From assembly GCA_945831575.1 (NCBI GenBank), contig CAMACX010000008.1, forward strand, positions 1 to 64,000: a DNA stretch of 64,000 bases, given 5' to 3'. The position numbers were made by a program, and so were the translations under genes. Each line of letters starts with the position of its first letter. The stretch's first letter is position 1. This DNA is from an uncultured Mediterranea sp. GTDB taxonomy: Bacteria > Bacteroidota > Bacteroidia > Bacteroidales > Bacteroidaceae. The notes below the pieces were generated by a model, which worked only from the letters and a program-made list of their open reading frames with translations, had not been told where the DNA came from and did not search any database. Positions 17,762 through 26,493 of this stretch are shown piece after piece.

Positions 17762-19027
17762 TTACTGGGCATACTTCTTGAAGATGACACATGCATTGTG
17801 GCCACCGAAACCGAAGGTGTTCGACAGGGCGGCATTGACCTCGCGCTCCTGGGCCTTGTTGAATGTGAAATTCAAGTTGTAGTCAATCTCCTCGTCGTTG
17901 TCGCCCTCCTCATGGTTGATGGTGGGAGGTACAACGCCGTTCACGATAGCCAGGATGCTGGCGATGGACTCTACAGCACCGGCTGCTCCCAGCAGGTGAC
18001 CCGTCATGGACTTGGTCGAGCTGATGTTGAGCTTGTAGGCGTGCTCACCAAATACCTCCTTGATGGCCTTGGCCTCAGAGATGTCGCCCACGGGGGTAGA
18101 GGTACCGTGTACGTTGATGTAGTCAATCTCTTCGGGATTCATGCCTGCATCTTCGAGGGCGTTGCGCATCACGAGCTTGGCTCCCAGACCTTCGGGGTGA
18201 GAAGCCGTGAGGTGATAAGCGTCTGCACTCATGCCTACGCCAGCCACTTCAGCATAGATGCGTGCGCCGCGTGCCTTGGCGTGCTCGAGCTCTTCGAGCA
18301 CCAGGCAACCGCCACCTTCACCCATGATGAAGCCGTCGCGGCTTGCGCTGAAGGGGCGCGAAGCGGTCTCAGGCGAATCGTTGCGGGTAGAGAGGGCGTG
18401 CATGGCGTTGAAGCCACCCACACCGCAGGGGTAGATGGCTGCTTCGGCACCACCGGTCACGATGGCGTTGGCCTTGCCGAGGCGGATCAGGTTGAAGGCA
18501 TCGGCAATCGAATTGGTCGATGTGGCACAAGCCGAGCAGGTGGAGTAGTTGGGACCGTGGAATCCGAAGAGGATGGAAATCTGTCCGGCAGCGATGTCAG
18601 AGATCATCTTGGGGATGAAGAAGGGACTGAACTTGGGACCCATCTCTGCACCGTTGACGGCATAGTTGCCTGCCTCTTCCTCGAAGGTGTGGATTCCGCC
18701 GATACCTGCACCAAAGATGACACCGATGCGGGTCTTGTCCTCGGCTTCGAGGTCCATGCCCGAGTCTTCAACGGCCTCTTTGGCCACCTTGATGGCATAC
18801 TGTGCGTAGAGGTCCATCTTGCGGGCCTCCTTACGGTCAATATACTTGCTTGCATCGAAGCCCTTGACTTCGCATGCAAATTGTGTCTTAAACTTAGAAG
18901 CGTCAAAATGAGTAATAGGTCCTGCTCCACTAACGCCCTTGACCAGGTTATCCCAGAATTCGGATACACTGTTGCCAATCGGTGTAATGGCACCAAGACC
19001 TGTTACTACTACTCTTTTTAATTCCAT
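17762..19027 (-). CDS. fabF: Beta-ketoacyl-ACP synthase II
   Basis: Condenses malonyl-ACP with acyl-ACP in fatty-acid elongation. The 421 residues have the nucleophile Cys167 in SACATS, the two catalytic histidines in NVHGTSTPVGD and TKSMTGHLLGAAG, and the C-terminal NTFGFGGHN. It lies 29 bp after acpP and 25 bp before rnc, all on the minus strand, the usual acpP-fabF-rnc order. Confidence 0.97.
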   Translation of the reverse strand: MELKRVVVTGLGAITPIGNSVSEFWDNLVKGVSGAGPITHFDASKFKTQFACEVKGFDASKYIDRKEARKMDLYAQYAIKVAKEAVEDSGMDLEAEDKTRIGVIFGAGIGGIHTFEEEAGNYAVNGAEMGPKFSPFFIPKMISDIAAGQISILFGFHGPNYSTCSACATSTNSIADAFNLIRLGKANAIVTGGAEAAIYPCGVGGFNAMHALSTRNDSPETASRPFSASRDGFIMGEGGGCLVLEELEHAKARGARIYAEVAGVGMSADAYHLTASHPEGLGAKLVMRNALEDAGMNPEEIDYINVHGTSTPVGDISEAKAIKEVFGEHAYKLNISSTKSMTGHLLGAAGAVESIASILAIVNGVVPPTINHEEGDNDEEIDYNLNFTFNKAQEREVNAALSNTFGFGGHNACVIFKKYAQ

Positions 19028-19056
19028 GTGTTACGAATAAGTCAGTGGAATAGATT

Positions 19057-19293
19057 TTACTTCAGGTGCTCTTCGATATAAGCGATAGCGTCACCTACAG
19101 TACCAATCTTCTCAGCCTGGTCGTCGGGGATAGAGATACCGAATTCCTTCTCGAAGTCCATGATGAGTTCTACCGTGTCCAGAGAGTCTGCACCAAGGTC
19201 GTTGGTGAAGCTGGCTTCGTTAGTTACTTGTGATTCTTCAACGCCCAGTTTATCAACGATGATGGCTTTAACTTTAGATGCAATTTCAGACAT
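19057..19293 (-). CDS. acpP: Acyl carrier protein
   Basis: A 78-residue acidic four-helix protein that carries growing acyl chains on 4'-phosphopantetheine. The attachment serine is Ser37 in [12 protein letters not shown]. It is the first gene of acpP-fabF-rnc and has a promoter about 50 bp upstream. Confidence 0.97.
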   Translation of the reverse strand: MSEIASKVKAIIVDKLGVEESQVTNEASFTNDLGADSLDTVELIMDFEKEFGISIPDDQAEKIGTVGDAIAYIEEHLK

Positions 19294-19344
19294 AACTTTT
19301 GGTTTTTAATTAATAATTAGTTTATTTTCTTTATTTTTGCGGCA

Positions 19345-19376
19345 CAAAGGAACAATTATTTCTGTATCTTCGCAAA
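19345..19376 (-). promoter_or_regulatory. Promoter of acpP-fabF-rnc
   Basis: The complement has TTTG (19373-19376) and TTCCTTTG (19345-19352) with a 20-bp spacer. The -7 box departs from the consensus at the second base. Confidence 0.5.
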
Positions 19377-19453
19377 TATTTCGGGAATTAAATGCACTTT
19401 TTTGCGCATTTTTCACGGTTTTGTGCATGGTTTTGAATAAAATATAGGTTTTT

Positions 19454-20029
19454 ATGAAGAAAAACATCGCTATTTTCGCTTCGGGTAATGGTACCAATGC
19501 CGAGCAGTTGGTGCTTCATTTCGCCCATCATCCCAAGGCCCGTGTGGCTTTGATTCTGACTAACCGCTCGACGGCCTTTGTGCTGGAGCGGGCCAAACGG
19601 CTGGAGGTTCCTGCCTGCTGCTTCAGCAAGGAGCAATGGGCCGAGGGTACGGAGGTGGTGGAGGTGCTCCGCCGTTATGGGATTGACTTCGTGGTATTGG
19701 CTGGATTTCTGGCCCGGGTGCCCGACTGTGTGCTCCACGGTTACCCTCAGCGCATGGTCAACATCCATCCATCGCTGCTGCCTAAGTTTGGCGGGAAGGG
19801 GATGTATGGCGACCGTGTGCATCAGGCGGTGCTTGATGCGGGGGAGAAGGAGAGTGGCATCACCATCCATTACACCAACGAGCAGTACGATGAGGGGGCC
19901 ATCATCTGCCAGCATCGCTGTCCTGTGTTGCCCGACGACACCTTCGAGACGCTGGCCACGAGGGTGCATCAGCTGGAGTATGCCCACTACCCTGAGGTGG
20001 TGGACCGCCTGGTCAGCGCGCTGGAGTAG
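19454..20029 (+). CDS. purN: Phosphoribosylglycinamide formyltransferase
   Basis: Third step of purine synthesis: transfers a formyl group from 10-formyl-THF to GAR. The 191 residues include the N-terminal IAIFASGNGTNAEQL, the MVNIHPSLLPKFGGKGMYG block with the catalytic Asn and His, and GITIHYTNEQYDEG. It is divergent from acpP with 160 bp between them. It is unlinked to other purine genes here. A long inverted-repeat element lies downstream. Confidence 0.95.
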   Translation: MKKNIAIFASGNGTNAEQLVLHFAHHPKARVALILTNRSTAFVLERAKRLEVPACCFSKEQWAEGTEVVEVLRRYGIDFVVLAGFLARVPDCVLHGYPQRMVNIHPSLLPKFGGKGMYGDRVHQAVLDAGEKESGITIHYTNEQYDEGAIICQHRCPVLPDDTFETLATRVHQLEYAHYPEVVDRLVSALE

Positions 20030-20387
20030 GTGAAGTAGCTACTGGCGCTGCTTGTCACGGCTACTTACGCCGTTTTCATGGCGTTGGTATTTTATTATCA
20101 GCAGGTTGAAAATCTTTTTTCCTCGGGATGAAACAAGTTTCTCATCGCGTTGGAAACGGCTGAAAATAGCCTTCATAAAAAATGCCGACCGCACGCGATA
20201 AACACTTCACACTTCATATTTACTTGTAATGTACTGATTTACAATGTGATGTGGTATGAAGTTGAATATATTAGACTTCACACTATATCATGCTGAATAT
20301 CAATAAGACATGTCAAAATGTGAAGTGTGAAGTGTTTTTTGATTCCTCCGCGTTTTTTCTGTGGGGTCTTGTTACAGTAGGTAGAGC
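20030..20387. other. Intergenic region between purN and pdxB
   Basis: No gene is visible in these 358 bp. The first half has short imperfect hairpin sequences around GATGAAACAAGTTTCTCATC (20136-20155), and the second half holds a 138-bp element with perfect inverted ends. Confidence 0.6.
20200..20337. repeat. 138-bp element bounded by 17-bp perfect inverted repeats
   Basis: AAACACTTCACACTTCA at 20200-20216 is the exact reverse complement of 20321-20337, with 104 bp between them. The inside has further pieces of the same motif (GACTTCACACT near 20275) and a TTGTAA/TTTACAA pair. A T-run follows the right arm (to 20340), so it could also end purN transcripts. No transposase is present; it may be a miniature element or a structured RNA. 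Confidence 0.7.
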
Positions 20388-21434
20388 TTACTCCGGCAGG
20401 GTGATGTGGTAGGCTCCCTCTTCGCGGCGCAGGGGATAGTTGCCCCGGAGCTGTTCGAAGAGTTCGGGGTGCTCCTTGAGTGCCCGGCTGTCGGTGTGAG
20501 GGTTGTAGATCTGGATTAGGGCCTGAGGCAGGGTAGCGGCTTTGACCTCGGGCTGCGGAGGTGTTGGAGGGGTGATGGTGTAGTGCCCTTCCAGATGGAA
20601 ATGGCGGCAGAGCGTATCGAGGGCTTGGCGCGTGGCGTTGGCCTTGCCGTCGGCGCTATAGCCGGCGATGTGAGGTGTACCTATATATATAGTATGTAGG
20701 AGGTCAAGGTCAATCGAGGGCTCATGCTCCCAGACATCAAGGATGGCTTCTGTCACGAGACCCTTGCGGAGTGCCTCCTTGAGCGCCAGGGTATCGACCA
20801 CTTCGCCCCGCGAGGTGTTTATCACTACAGGTCTGCGTCTCAGCTGACTGAAGAAGCCGGCATTGGCCAGGTGGAAGGTGGGGTAGGAGCCTTCGCGTTG
20901 CAGGGGGACGTGGAAGGTGAGTATGTCGCTCTCCTCAGCTAGCTCTTGGAGTGTACTGAATCCCTCTTCGCCTTCAGCGGCTGCGCGAGGGGGGTCGTTG
21001 AGCAACACCCTCATGCCCCAGCGGCGGGCCACTTCGGCTACCAACCGTCCCACGTGCCCTACGCCGACGATGCCCAGTGTGCTCCCTTTCAGCTTCATGC
21101 CCTTCTCCTGCTCCAGCAGCAGAAGGCAGCTCTGCACGTATTGCGCCACTGACGCGGCATTACACCCGGGTGCATTGCTCCAGGCGATGCCCGCCTCGCG
21201 GCAATAATGGGTATCAATGTGATCGTAGCCGATGGTGGCTGTGGCAATCAGCTGTACCTTGCTGCCTTCCAGCAGTGCACGGTCGCAACGGGTGCGTGTA
21301 CGGATAATCAAGGCATCCGCATCCTTTACCTCTTCGCGGGTGATGTCCCCTCCCGGCAGATAGAGCACCTCATCGGTCAGCGCCTCAATGGCCTCGCGGA
21401 TGTAGGGTATCTTGTTGTCAACGATTACTTTCAT
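20388..21434 (-). CDS. pdxB: Erythronate-4-phosphate dehydrogenase
   Basis: Oxidises 4-phosphoerythronate with NAD in the DXP-dependent pyridoxal 5'-phosphate pathway. The 348 residues have the NAD-binding GIVGVGHVGRLVAE, the D-2-hydroxyacid dehydrogenase catalytic triad region (INTSRGEVVD, LDVWEHEP, GTPHIAGYSADGK) and the short C-terminal dimerisation domain of PdxB. It is monocistronic as far as seen and has its own promoter. Confidence 0.93.
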   Translation of the reverse strand: MKVIVDNKIPYIREAIEALTDEVLYLPGGDITREEVKDADALIIRTRTRCDRALLEGSKVQLIATATIGYDHIDTHYCREAGIAWSNAPGCNAASVAQYVQSCLLLLEQEKGMKLKGSTLGIVGVGHVGRLVAEVARRWGMRVLLNDPPRAAAEGEEGFSTLQELAEESDILTFHVPLQREGSYPTFHLANAGFFSQLRRRPVVINTSRGEVVDTLALKEALRKGLVTEAILDVWEHEPSIDLDLLHTIYIGTPHIAGYSADGKANATRQALDTLCRHFHLEGHYTITPPTPPQPEVKAATLPQALIQIYNPHTDSRALKEHPELFEQLRGNYPLRREEGAYHITLPE

Positions 21435-21483
21435 CTCTTGTTGAGTCTCTTTGTTTTATATACTTACATTTCCATTCGGCGTG

Positions 21484-21516
21484 CAAAAATACACATTTGT
21501 TTTCTGAAAGTGCAAA
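21484..21516 (-). promoter_or_regulatory. Promoter of pdxB
   Basis: The complement has TTTG (21513-21516) and TATTTTTG (21484-21491), spacer 21 bp. It starts a leader of about 40 nt. Confidence 0.65.
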
Positions 21517-21590
21517 TTGTGACTGTAAATTTGTTGGGTTGGTTGATTTTTCGCCGGACTTGTTCTGATTAGCTGTTTTTTTACTGCAAT

Positions 21591-21623
21591 TTTGTAGGAA
21601 TTTCGAATCTTTGATTACTTTTG
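21591..21623 (+). promoter_or_regulatory. Promoter of the calcineurin-like lipoprotein gene
   Basis: TTTG at 21591-21594 and TACTTTTG at 21616-21623, spacer 21 bp. The start codon at 21647 is 23 bp downstream of the -7 box. Confidence 0.65.
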
Positions 21624-21646
21624 CAGCCCTAATAATTGATTATCCC

Positions 21647-22471
21647 ATGATGAAGAATACTGTCTTGAATCTCCTCACTGCTGTGGCTATGTTGCTGAGC
21701 ATCGGGCTGATGCAGGGATGCGACCTGATTGACTATCACCCCTATGACGTGCGCATATCGGGTCAGACCGATGTCAATGCCACCAATATGCTCCGTATCG
21801 AGCAGCTATGCCTGGGTAAAGATACCTTGCGCTTTGCGGCTACCGGTGATACCCAGCGCTGGTACGATGATACGCGCGAATTTGTGGACCACATCAATAA
21901 GCGTGGCGACATCGACTTCGTGCTCCACGGCGGGGATGTGAGCGACTTCGGTGTGACAGATGAGTTTCTGTGGCAGCGCGACATCCTCAACAAGCTCGCC
22001 GTGCCTTATGTGGTGCTGCTGGGCAATCACGACTGCATCGGTACGGGAGAGGATACCTACCGCAAGGTGTTTGGTGACCCCAACTTCAGCTTCATCGCTG
22101 CCCGTATCAAGTTTGTCTGCCTCAACACCAACGCACTGGAGTTTGACTACTCGCGCCCCGTGCCCGACTTTGAGTTCATGACCAGCGAACTGACTGCCCG
22201 TGGTGATGAATTTGACCGCACCGTGGTCTGCATGCACGTGCCCCCCTTTGATGGCGAGTTCAACAACAACGTAGCCAACGTCTTTGAGCACTACGTACTC
22301 CAGTACCCGGGCTTGCAGTTCTGCACCGTGGCCCATGTGCATCGGGCCAAGCAGGAGGACCTCTTCGAAGACGGCACCATCTACTACATGAGCGACTGCA
22401 TCCATCACCGCAACTATTATATATTCACTATAACTCCGGAGGGCTATACGTATGAAGTGGTTGATTTCTAA
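21647..22471 (+). CDS. Calcineurin-like metallophosphoesterase lipoprotein
   Basis: A 274-residue lipoprotein (lipobox LMQGC, Cys25). The metallophosphoesterase motifs appear in order: GDTQ, HGGDVSDFG, LLGNHD, CMHVPP and VAHVHR, giving the usual dinuclear metal site. It is expected to hydrolyse phosphoesters outside the cytoplasm; the substrate is not known. The start at 21647 fits the promoter. Its last 20 bp overlap the start of the next gene, so the two are probably translated together. Confidence 0.88.
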   Translation: MMKNTVLNLLTAVAMLLSIGLMQGCDLIDYHPYDVRISGQTDVNATNMLRIEQLCLGKDTLRFAATGDTQRWYDDTREFVDHINKRGDIDFVLHGGDVSDFGVTDEFLWQRDILNKLAVPYVVLLGNHDCIGTGEDTYRKVFGDPNFSFIAARIKFVCLNTNALEFDYSRPVPDFEFMTSELTARGDEFDRTVVCMHVPPFDGEFNNNVANVFEHYVLQYPGLQFCTVAHVHRAKQEDLFEDGTIYYMSDCIHHRNYYIFTITPEGYTYEVVDF

Positions 22472-23198
22472 TGTCCTGTTACTCCTGGCCCTCTCGATGG
22501 GCCAAGCCAAGGCACAGAGTGTAACCGATACGCTCGGTCTGCATACCCCTGATACCGTCTATGTCGTGCGTCACGATACGGTATGGCTCCAGCAGCCCCG
22601 CGCGGACAGCGTCTATACCGCTGAGGTCAGCACGCGCTACGACCGCCGCATCCACCGCTACCGCAAGCATTGGTACGGTCTGATACCCACCTACAGCAAG
22701 CTGCAATATGCCGGCAACATGGGCCTGCTCTCTTTGGGCTTCGGCTGGGACTACGGCAAGCACAACCAGTGGGAGACCGACCTCCTCTTCGGCTACCTGC
22801 CCAAGTATGACTCTGACCGCTCGAAGATTACGATGACGCTCAAGCAGAACTACATTCCCTGGAATATCACTCTCGGCGAGGGACCCTTCTCATTTGAACC
22901 GCTGACCTGCGGACTCTACTTCAACACCGTCTTCGGCGATGAATTCTGGGTGAGCGAGCCCGACCGTTACCCCAAGGGGTACTACGGCTTCTCCTCCAAG
23001 GTGCGCACCCACATCTTCCTGGGCCAGCGCATCACCTTCGAAATTCCCCGCAAGAAGCGCTTCATGGCCAAGAGCATCACCTTCTTCTATGAAATCAGTT
23101 CATGCGACCTCTACATAGTCAGCGCCTTCACCAACGGCTACCTGCGGATGCACGACTATCTGAGCCTCTCCTTCGGACTGAAGATGCAGACACTCTAA
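22452..23198 (+). CDS. Outer-membrane beta-barrel-like protein coupled to the phosphoesterase
   Basis: A 248-residue protein with a signal peptide (cleavage near AKAQ). It has repeated DTVYVV/DTVWL-type strands near the N-terminus and then aromatic beta-strands ending in LSLSFGLKMQTL, so it probably forms a small barrel in the outer membrane. No family was recognised. The ATG lies inside the end of the preceding gene, which supports a functional pair. Its stop overlaps the stop of the convergent GT39 gene. Confidence 0.65.
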   Translation: MKWLISNVLLLLALSMGQAKAQSVTDTLGLHTPDTVYVVRHDTVWLQQPRADSVYTAEVSTRYDRRIHRYRKHWYGLIPTYSKLQYAGNMGLLSLGFGWDYGKHNQWETDLLFGYLPKYDSDRSKITMTLKQNYIPWNITLGEGPFSFEPLTCGLYFNTVFGDEFWVSEPDRYPKGYYGFSSKVRTHIFLGQRITFEIPRKKRFMAKSITFFYEISSCDLYIVSAFTNGYLRMHDYLSLSFGLKMQTL

Positions 23199-24958
23199 GG
23201 ACGGTTGTAGAAATAGTAGCAAGCTACCTGCGCCCGGGCATCACAACTGCGGTACGAGGTCTGGAAGACAGGCTTGAGCGTGTAGCGACCGCTCAGCTCG
23301 GCCACCATCTTCTCCTCTTCGAAGAGGGGCACGATGAGGAACCCCGAACCCCCGGCTGGTGCTTCGCGCTCGATGTGGCGCAAGCGGTCACCCAGGTAGT
23401 AGTTGATGCTGTAGAAGTAGAGTCCATACGAGTAGATGGCCCCTTCGGGTTGCAGGTCGGTGAGTCGTTGGGCAATCTTCTTGTCACTCTTGGTCGAGAG
23501 CACGGTAGGTTGATAGACCCCGTCGAGTGCTACAAAGAGGCAGAGCAACATGCCGGCTACCCCATAGAGGTGGGCATGGGCCGAAGCCTGCTTACGGCAG
23601 AGGCGCAGCAGGCAAAGAGCCCCTACGAGCGGAATCAGAATCAGCAGCCAATGGGCGAAATCAAAGTAGTTGTCGCGCAGGGCATGCAGGAAGCCCACGT
23701 TCTCAGCGGCATGCCGGCCATGCCCCATGATGGCATCAGGTACCAATCCCAGACGGATGGCAAAAAACAGCAGCGTGAGCAACAGTCCCAGCGAACCGAA
23801 TACAATGGAGAAGCTGCGGAACAGCTTGCTCCCCTGCTCAGCTAACCGCCGCAGATACTGTGCAAAGAAGAGTGCCATGAAGGGATAGATAGGCAGCAGA
23901 TAGACGCTCCGTTTGCTCTTGGGGATGCAATAGAAGATGAAGATGAGCAGCACGGCCAGCCAGCAGAAGAGCTGCAGCGGGTCTTGCTGGCAGAAGCTCT
24001 TCCACCAGCCACGTACACGGGCCATCCATCCCTGGGCTTTCGCTACCGATTGTGCCGGTTTGCTTTCCACCACTTTGCCATCTGTTGCCGTGTCTTCCTT
24101 TGTCTTGCGCTTTAGCGTAAAGAGCGAGGCCACGAAGAGCAGCGTCCAGGGAATCCATCCCCAGATGAGTGTGAGGAAGTTGTACCACACGGGGTTTTCG
24201 TGTGAGGCATAGCTCATTGTGCCGCTGAAGCGCCCCGTATTCTCTTCCAGCATCAGGTCGATAACCTCCTGTCCACCTTGCTGATAGGCCAGGTACATCC
24301 AGCCGCAGTAGGGCAAGATGGCGAGGAAACCGAAGCAGCACATCCAGCCGAAACTCTTCCAGAAGCCACGCTTTTGCATCAGCAGATAGACTCCGGTGAC
24401 CATGCAGGGAAAGATGGCCCCTACGGGACCCTTCGTCAGCGTAGCACAAGCCATGCAACCGATGGCTATCCAAGGAAATCGCTTCCGCCCTTGCTCGTCC
24501 CACGCATAGAGCAGGCAGAGGGCCACCACGATAAAGGCCACCTGCACCATATCCACGCGCCCGGCTACCGCCGCCCGGTGTACCTCAAACGAAGTGAGCA
24601 GCAGCAGGGTAGTGAGTACGGCCAGTTCCTGCCCTAGCCGCCGACGCACGAAGCGGAAGAAGAAGAGCAGCATACCGATACAGGCCACCGCCGAGGGAAA
24701 GCGTGTGGTGAACTCGCTCACCTCGCCCGTAAGCCATGACACCGCAGCAATGCACCAATAGAGGAACGGCGGCTTGAAGGCAATGTCCGTGCCGTAATTG
24801 ACCGGCAGAATCCAGTTGCCGCTCTGCAACATGCTGACAGCCACAATGGCTTCACGGGGTTCGCCCTTGGAATAGAAGAGAGACTCGCCCAGGAAAGGCA
24901 CTAACACCAGGATGCTCAATAATGCGATGAGCCAGAAGATACGACGTTGATTATCCAT
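23195..24958 (-). CDS. ArnT/PMT-like glycosyltransferase family 39 protein
   Basis: A 587-residue polytopic membrane protein with about 12 hydrophobic segments. It matches GT-C enzymes of the ArnT type, which move a sugar from a polyprenyl-phosphate carrier to lipid A or another periplasmic acceptor. The first loop has the YSKGEPREAI motif (the ArnT-type acidic Glu) and FKPPFLYW, followed by TRFPSA. ATG 24958 is chosen over an upstream extension of 111 residues that is not membrane-like. It is divergent from gtrA with about 80 bp between the starts. A donor made by the nearby GtrB-like enzyme is plausible. Confidence 0.85.
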   Translation of the reverse strand: MDNQRRIFWLIALLSILVLVPFLGESLFYSKGEPREAIVAVSMLQSGNWILPVNYGTDIAFKPPFLYWCIAAVSWLTGEVSEFTTRFPSAVACIGMLLFFFRFVRRRLGQELAVLTTLLLLTSFEVHRAAVAGRVDMVQVAFIVVALCLLYAWDEQGRKRFPWIAIGCMACATLTKGPVGAIFPCMVTGVYLLMQKRGFWKSFGWMCCFGFLAILPYCGWMYLAYQQGGQEVIDLMLEENTGRFSGTMSYASHENPVWYNFLTLIWGWIPWTLLFVASLFTLKRKTKEDTATDGKVVESKPAQSVAKAQGWMARVRGWWKSFCQQDPLQLFCWLAVLLIFIFYCIPKSKRSVYLLPIYPFMALFFAQYLRRLAEQGSKLFRSFSIVFGSLGLLLTLLFFAIRLGLVPDAIMGHGRHAAENVGFLHALRDNYFDFAHWLLILIPLVGALCLLRLCRKQASAHAHLYGVAGMLLCLFVALDGVYQPTVLSTKSDKKIAQRLTDLQPEGAIYSYGLYFYSINYYLGDRLRHIEREAPAGGSGFLIVPLFEEEKMVAELSGRYTLKPVFQTSYRSCDARAQVACYYFYNRP

Positions 24959-25009
24959 GTAATTTCGTTTATTTGTGGGCAAATATACCGCTTTCTGAGA
25001 AAAAAGAGG

Positions 25010-25017
25010 TACTTTTG
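25010..25017 (+). promoter_or_regulatory. -7 box for the gtrA-gtrB pair
   Basis: TACTTTTG lies 22 bp upstream of the gtrA start. The -33 element is weak. Confidence 0.45.
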
Positions 25018-25039
25018 CACCGAAAAAGTAGAGAGATTG

Positions 25040-25414
25040 ATGAAAACAACACACCAGATACCCACATTTGTCCGCTTTGTGCTGGTAGGAGGTCTTGCTA
25101 CAGCCCTTCATTATGGCCTGTACCTGCTGCTCCGACTGGCCATTGATGTCAATGTGGCCTACACCCTGGGCTATGCAGTGAGCTTTGTAGCCAACTTCTA
25201 CCTCACGGCCTGGTTTACTTTCCGTCAGTCCCCCTCGTGGCGCCGGGCTGTGGGTTTCAGTGGGGCACATCTCACCAACTACCTGCTCCATATGGGCTGC
25301 TTCAACCTTTTTCTTTGGCTGGGCGTGCCCCCTCCATGGGCTCCGCTGCCAGTATTTGCTGTCGTGGTGCCTATCAATTACCTTTTGGTCCGAACTGTAT
25401 TTAAAAAAATGTAA
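25040..25414 (+). CDS. GtrA-family membrane protein
   Basis: A 124-residue protein with four hydrophobic segments, matching the GtrA family (FVRFVLVGGLATALHY at the start, NFYLTAWFTF in the middle). GtrA proteins are proposed flippases for polyprenyl-phosphate-linked sugars. It lies 4 bp upstream of a GtrB-like glycosyltransferase and opposite a GT39 enzyme, so the three could form a make-flip-transfer pathway. Confidence 0.87.
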   Translation: MKTTHQIPTFVRFVLVGGLATALHYGLYLLLRLAIDVNVAYTLGYAVSFVANFYLTAWFTFRQSPSWRRAVGFSGAHLTNYLLHMGCFNLFLWLGVPPPWAPLPVFAVVVPINYLLVRTVFKKM

Positions 25415-25418
25415 CCTT

Positions 25419-26405
25419 ATGAATCATCCTTCTGAATCTCTCCCCGTCTTGGTTATTGTGGTGCCTTGCTACAAGGAAGAGGCCGTATTGCCTGAGACTC
25501 ATCGCCGTCTCTCGGCGCTGCTCGATACGATGATAGCAGCCGGTGAGGCGGATGCGTCGAGCTACATACTCTACGTCAACGATGGAAGCCGTGACCAGAC
25601 GTGGCCCCTCATCTGCCGTCTGCATGATGAAGAGAAGTATGCCTGCGGGCTGAACCTGGCCGCTAATGTAGGACATCAGAATGCCTTGATGGCCGGACTG
25701 GAGACCGTCAAGGAGCGTTGCGACGTGGCTGTGTCGATTGATGCCGACCTCCAGGACGATGTGGAGGCTATCCGTGCCATGGTGGCCAGCTACAAGCAGG
25801 GGCATGACATTGTCTATGGCGTGCGACAGGAGCGCACTACCGATACCTTTTTCAAGCGTACCACCGCCCTGGCTTTCTACCGGCTGATGCAGCGCATGGG
25901 GGTGAATGTGGTCTATAACCATGCCGACTTCCGGTTGATGAGCCGCAGGGCCTTGCAATACCTCTGTCGCTTCCGTGAGCGTAACCTCTTCCTGCGTGGC
26001 TTGATTCCCCTGGTGGGGTATCAGACCGATGTGGTCAAGTACAACCGGGCCAAGCGCTTTGCCGGCGAGTCGAAGTACCCGCTGCGCAAGATGCTCAACT
26101 TTGCCATTGATGGCATCACCTCCTTCTCCGTCAAACCCGTGAGGATGATTTTCTGGATCGGTTGCCTGTTTGTGCTGGTGGCCTTAGGTGTCGTGCTTTG
26201 GACCCTTCATGCCTACTTCATGCATCAGACCATCCCCGGCTGGGCTTCGCTGATGATCTCCATCTGGCTGGTAGGCGGTGTCATCCTCATTGCCCTGGGC
26301 ATCGTGGGTGAGTATGTGGGCAAGATATACATTGAGGTGAAAGACCGTCCGCGATACAACGTGGAAGAGCTCCTGATGCGCGGTGAACAGGCCGAAAAGC
26401 GTTAA
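25419..26405 (+). CDS. GtrB/DPM1-like polyprenyl-phosphate glycosyltransferase (GT2)
   Basis: A 328-residue GT2 enzyme with VIVVPCYKEE near the N-terminus, YVNDGSRDQT and SIDADLQD (the DxD nucleotide-sugar site), then two C-terminal membrane helices. This layout matches GtrB, which builds undecaprenyl-phosphate sugars on the cytoplasmic face. ATG 25419 is 4 bp after the gtrA stop. It should supply the GT39 enzyme; the sugar cannot be read from sequence. Confidence 0.9.
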   Translation: MNHPSESLPVLVIVVPCYKEEAVLPETHRRLSALLDTMIAAGEADASSYILYVNDGSRDQTWPLICRLHDEEKYACGLNLAANVGHQNALMAGLETVKERCDVAVSIDADLQDDVEAIRAMVASYKQGHDIVYGVRQERTTDTFFKRTTALAFYRLMQRMGVNVVYNHADFRLMSRRALQYLCRFRERNLFLRGLIPLVGYQTDVVKYNRAKRFAGESKYPLRKMLNFAIDGITSFSVKPVRMIFWIGCLFVLVALGVVLWTLHAYFMHQTIPGWASLMISIWLVGGVILIALGIVGEYVGKIYIEVKDRPRYNVEELLMRGEQAEKR

Positions 26406-26429
26406 TTGTTGGCCATTTGTCTCACAATA

Positions 26430-26461
26430 CTTGTTTTATTCAACAAGAAAGCTTATTTTTG
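26430..26461 (+). promoter_or_regulatory. Promoter of the glycolipid gene cluster
   Basis: CTTG at 26430-26433 and TATTTTTG at 26454-26461, spacer 20 bp. It lies 32 bp upstream of the first gene of a run of six same-strand genes ending at 31921. Confidence 0.6.
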
Positions 26462-26493
26462 CGCACTATAATGTAGTTTGAACCTCAGATTGT

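Noticed and set aside
17798..19021. A 407-codon open frame on the plus strand
   Set aside because: It is antisense to fabF, and its Val/Gly-rich composition is what the complement of fabF codons gives.
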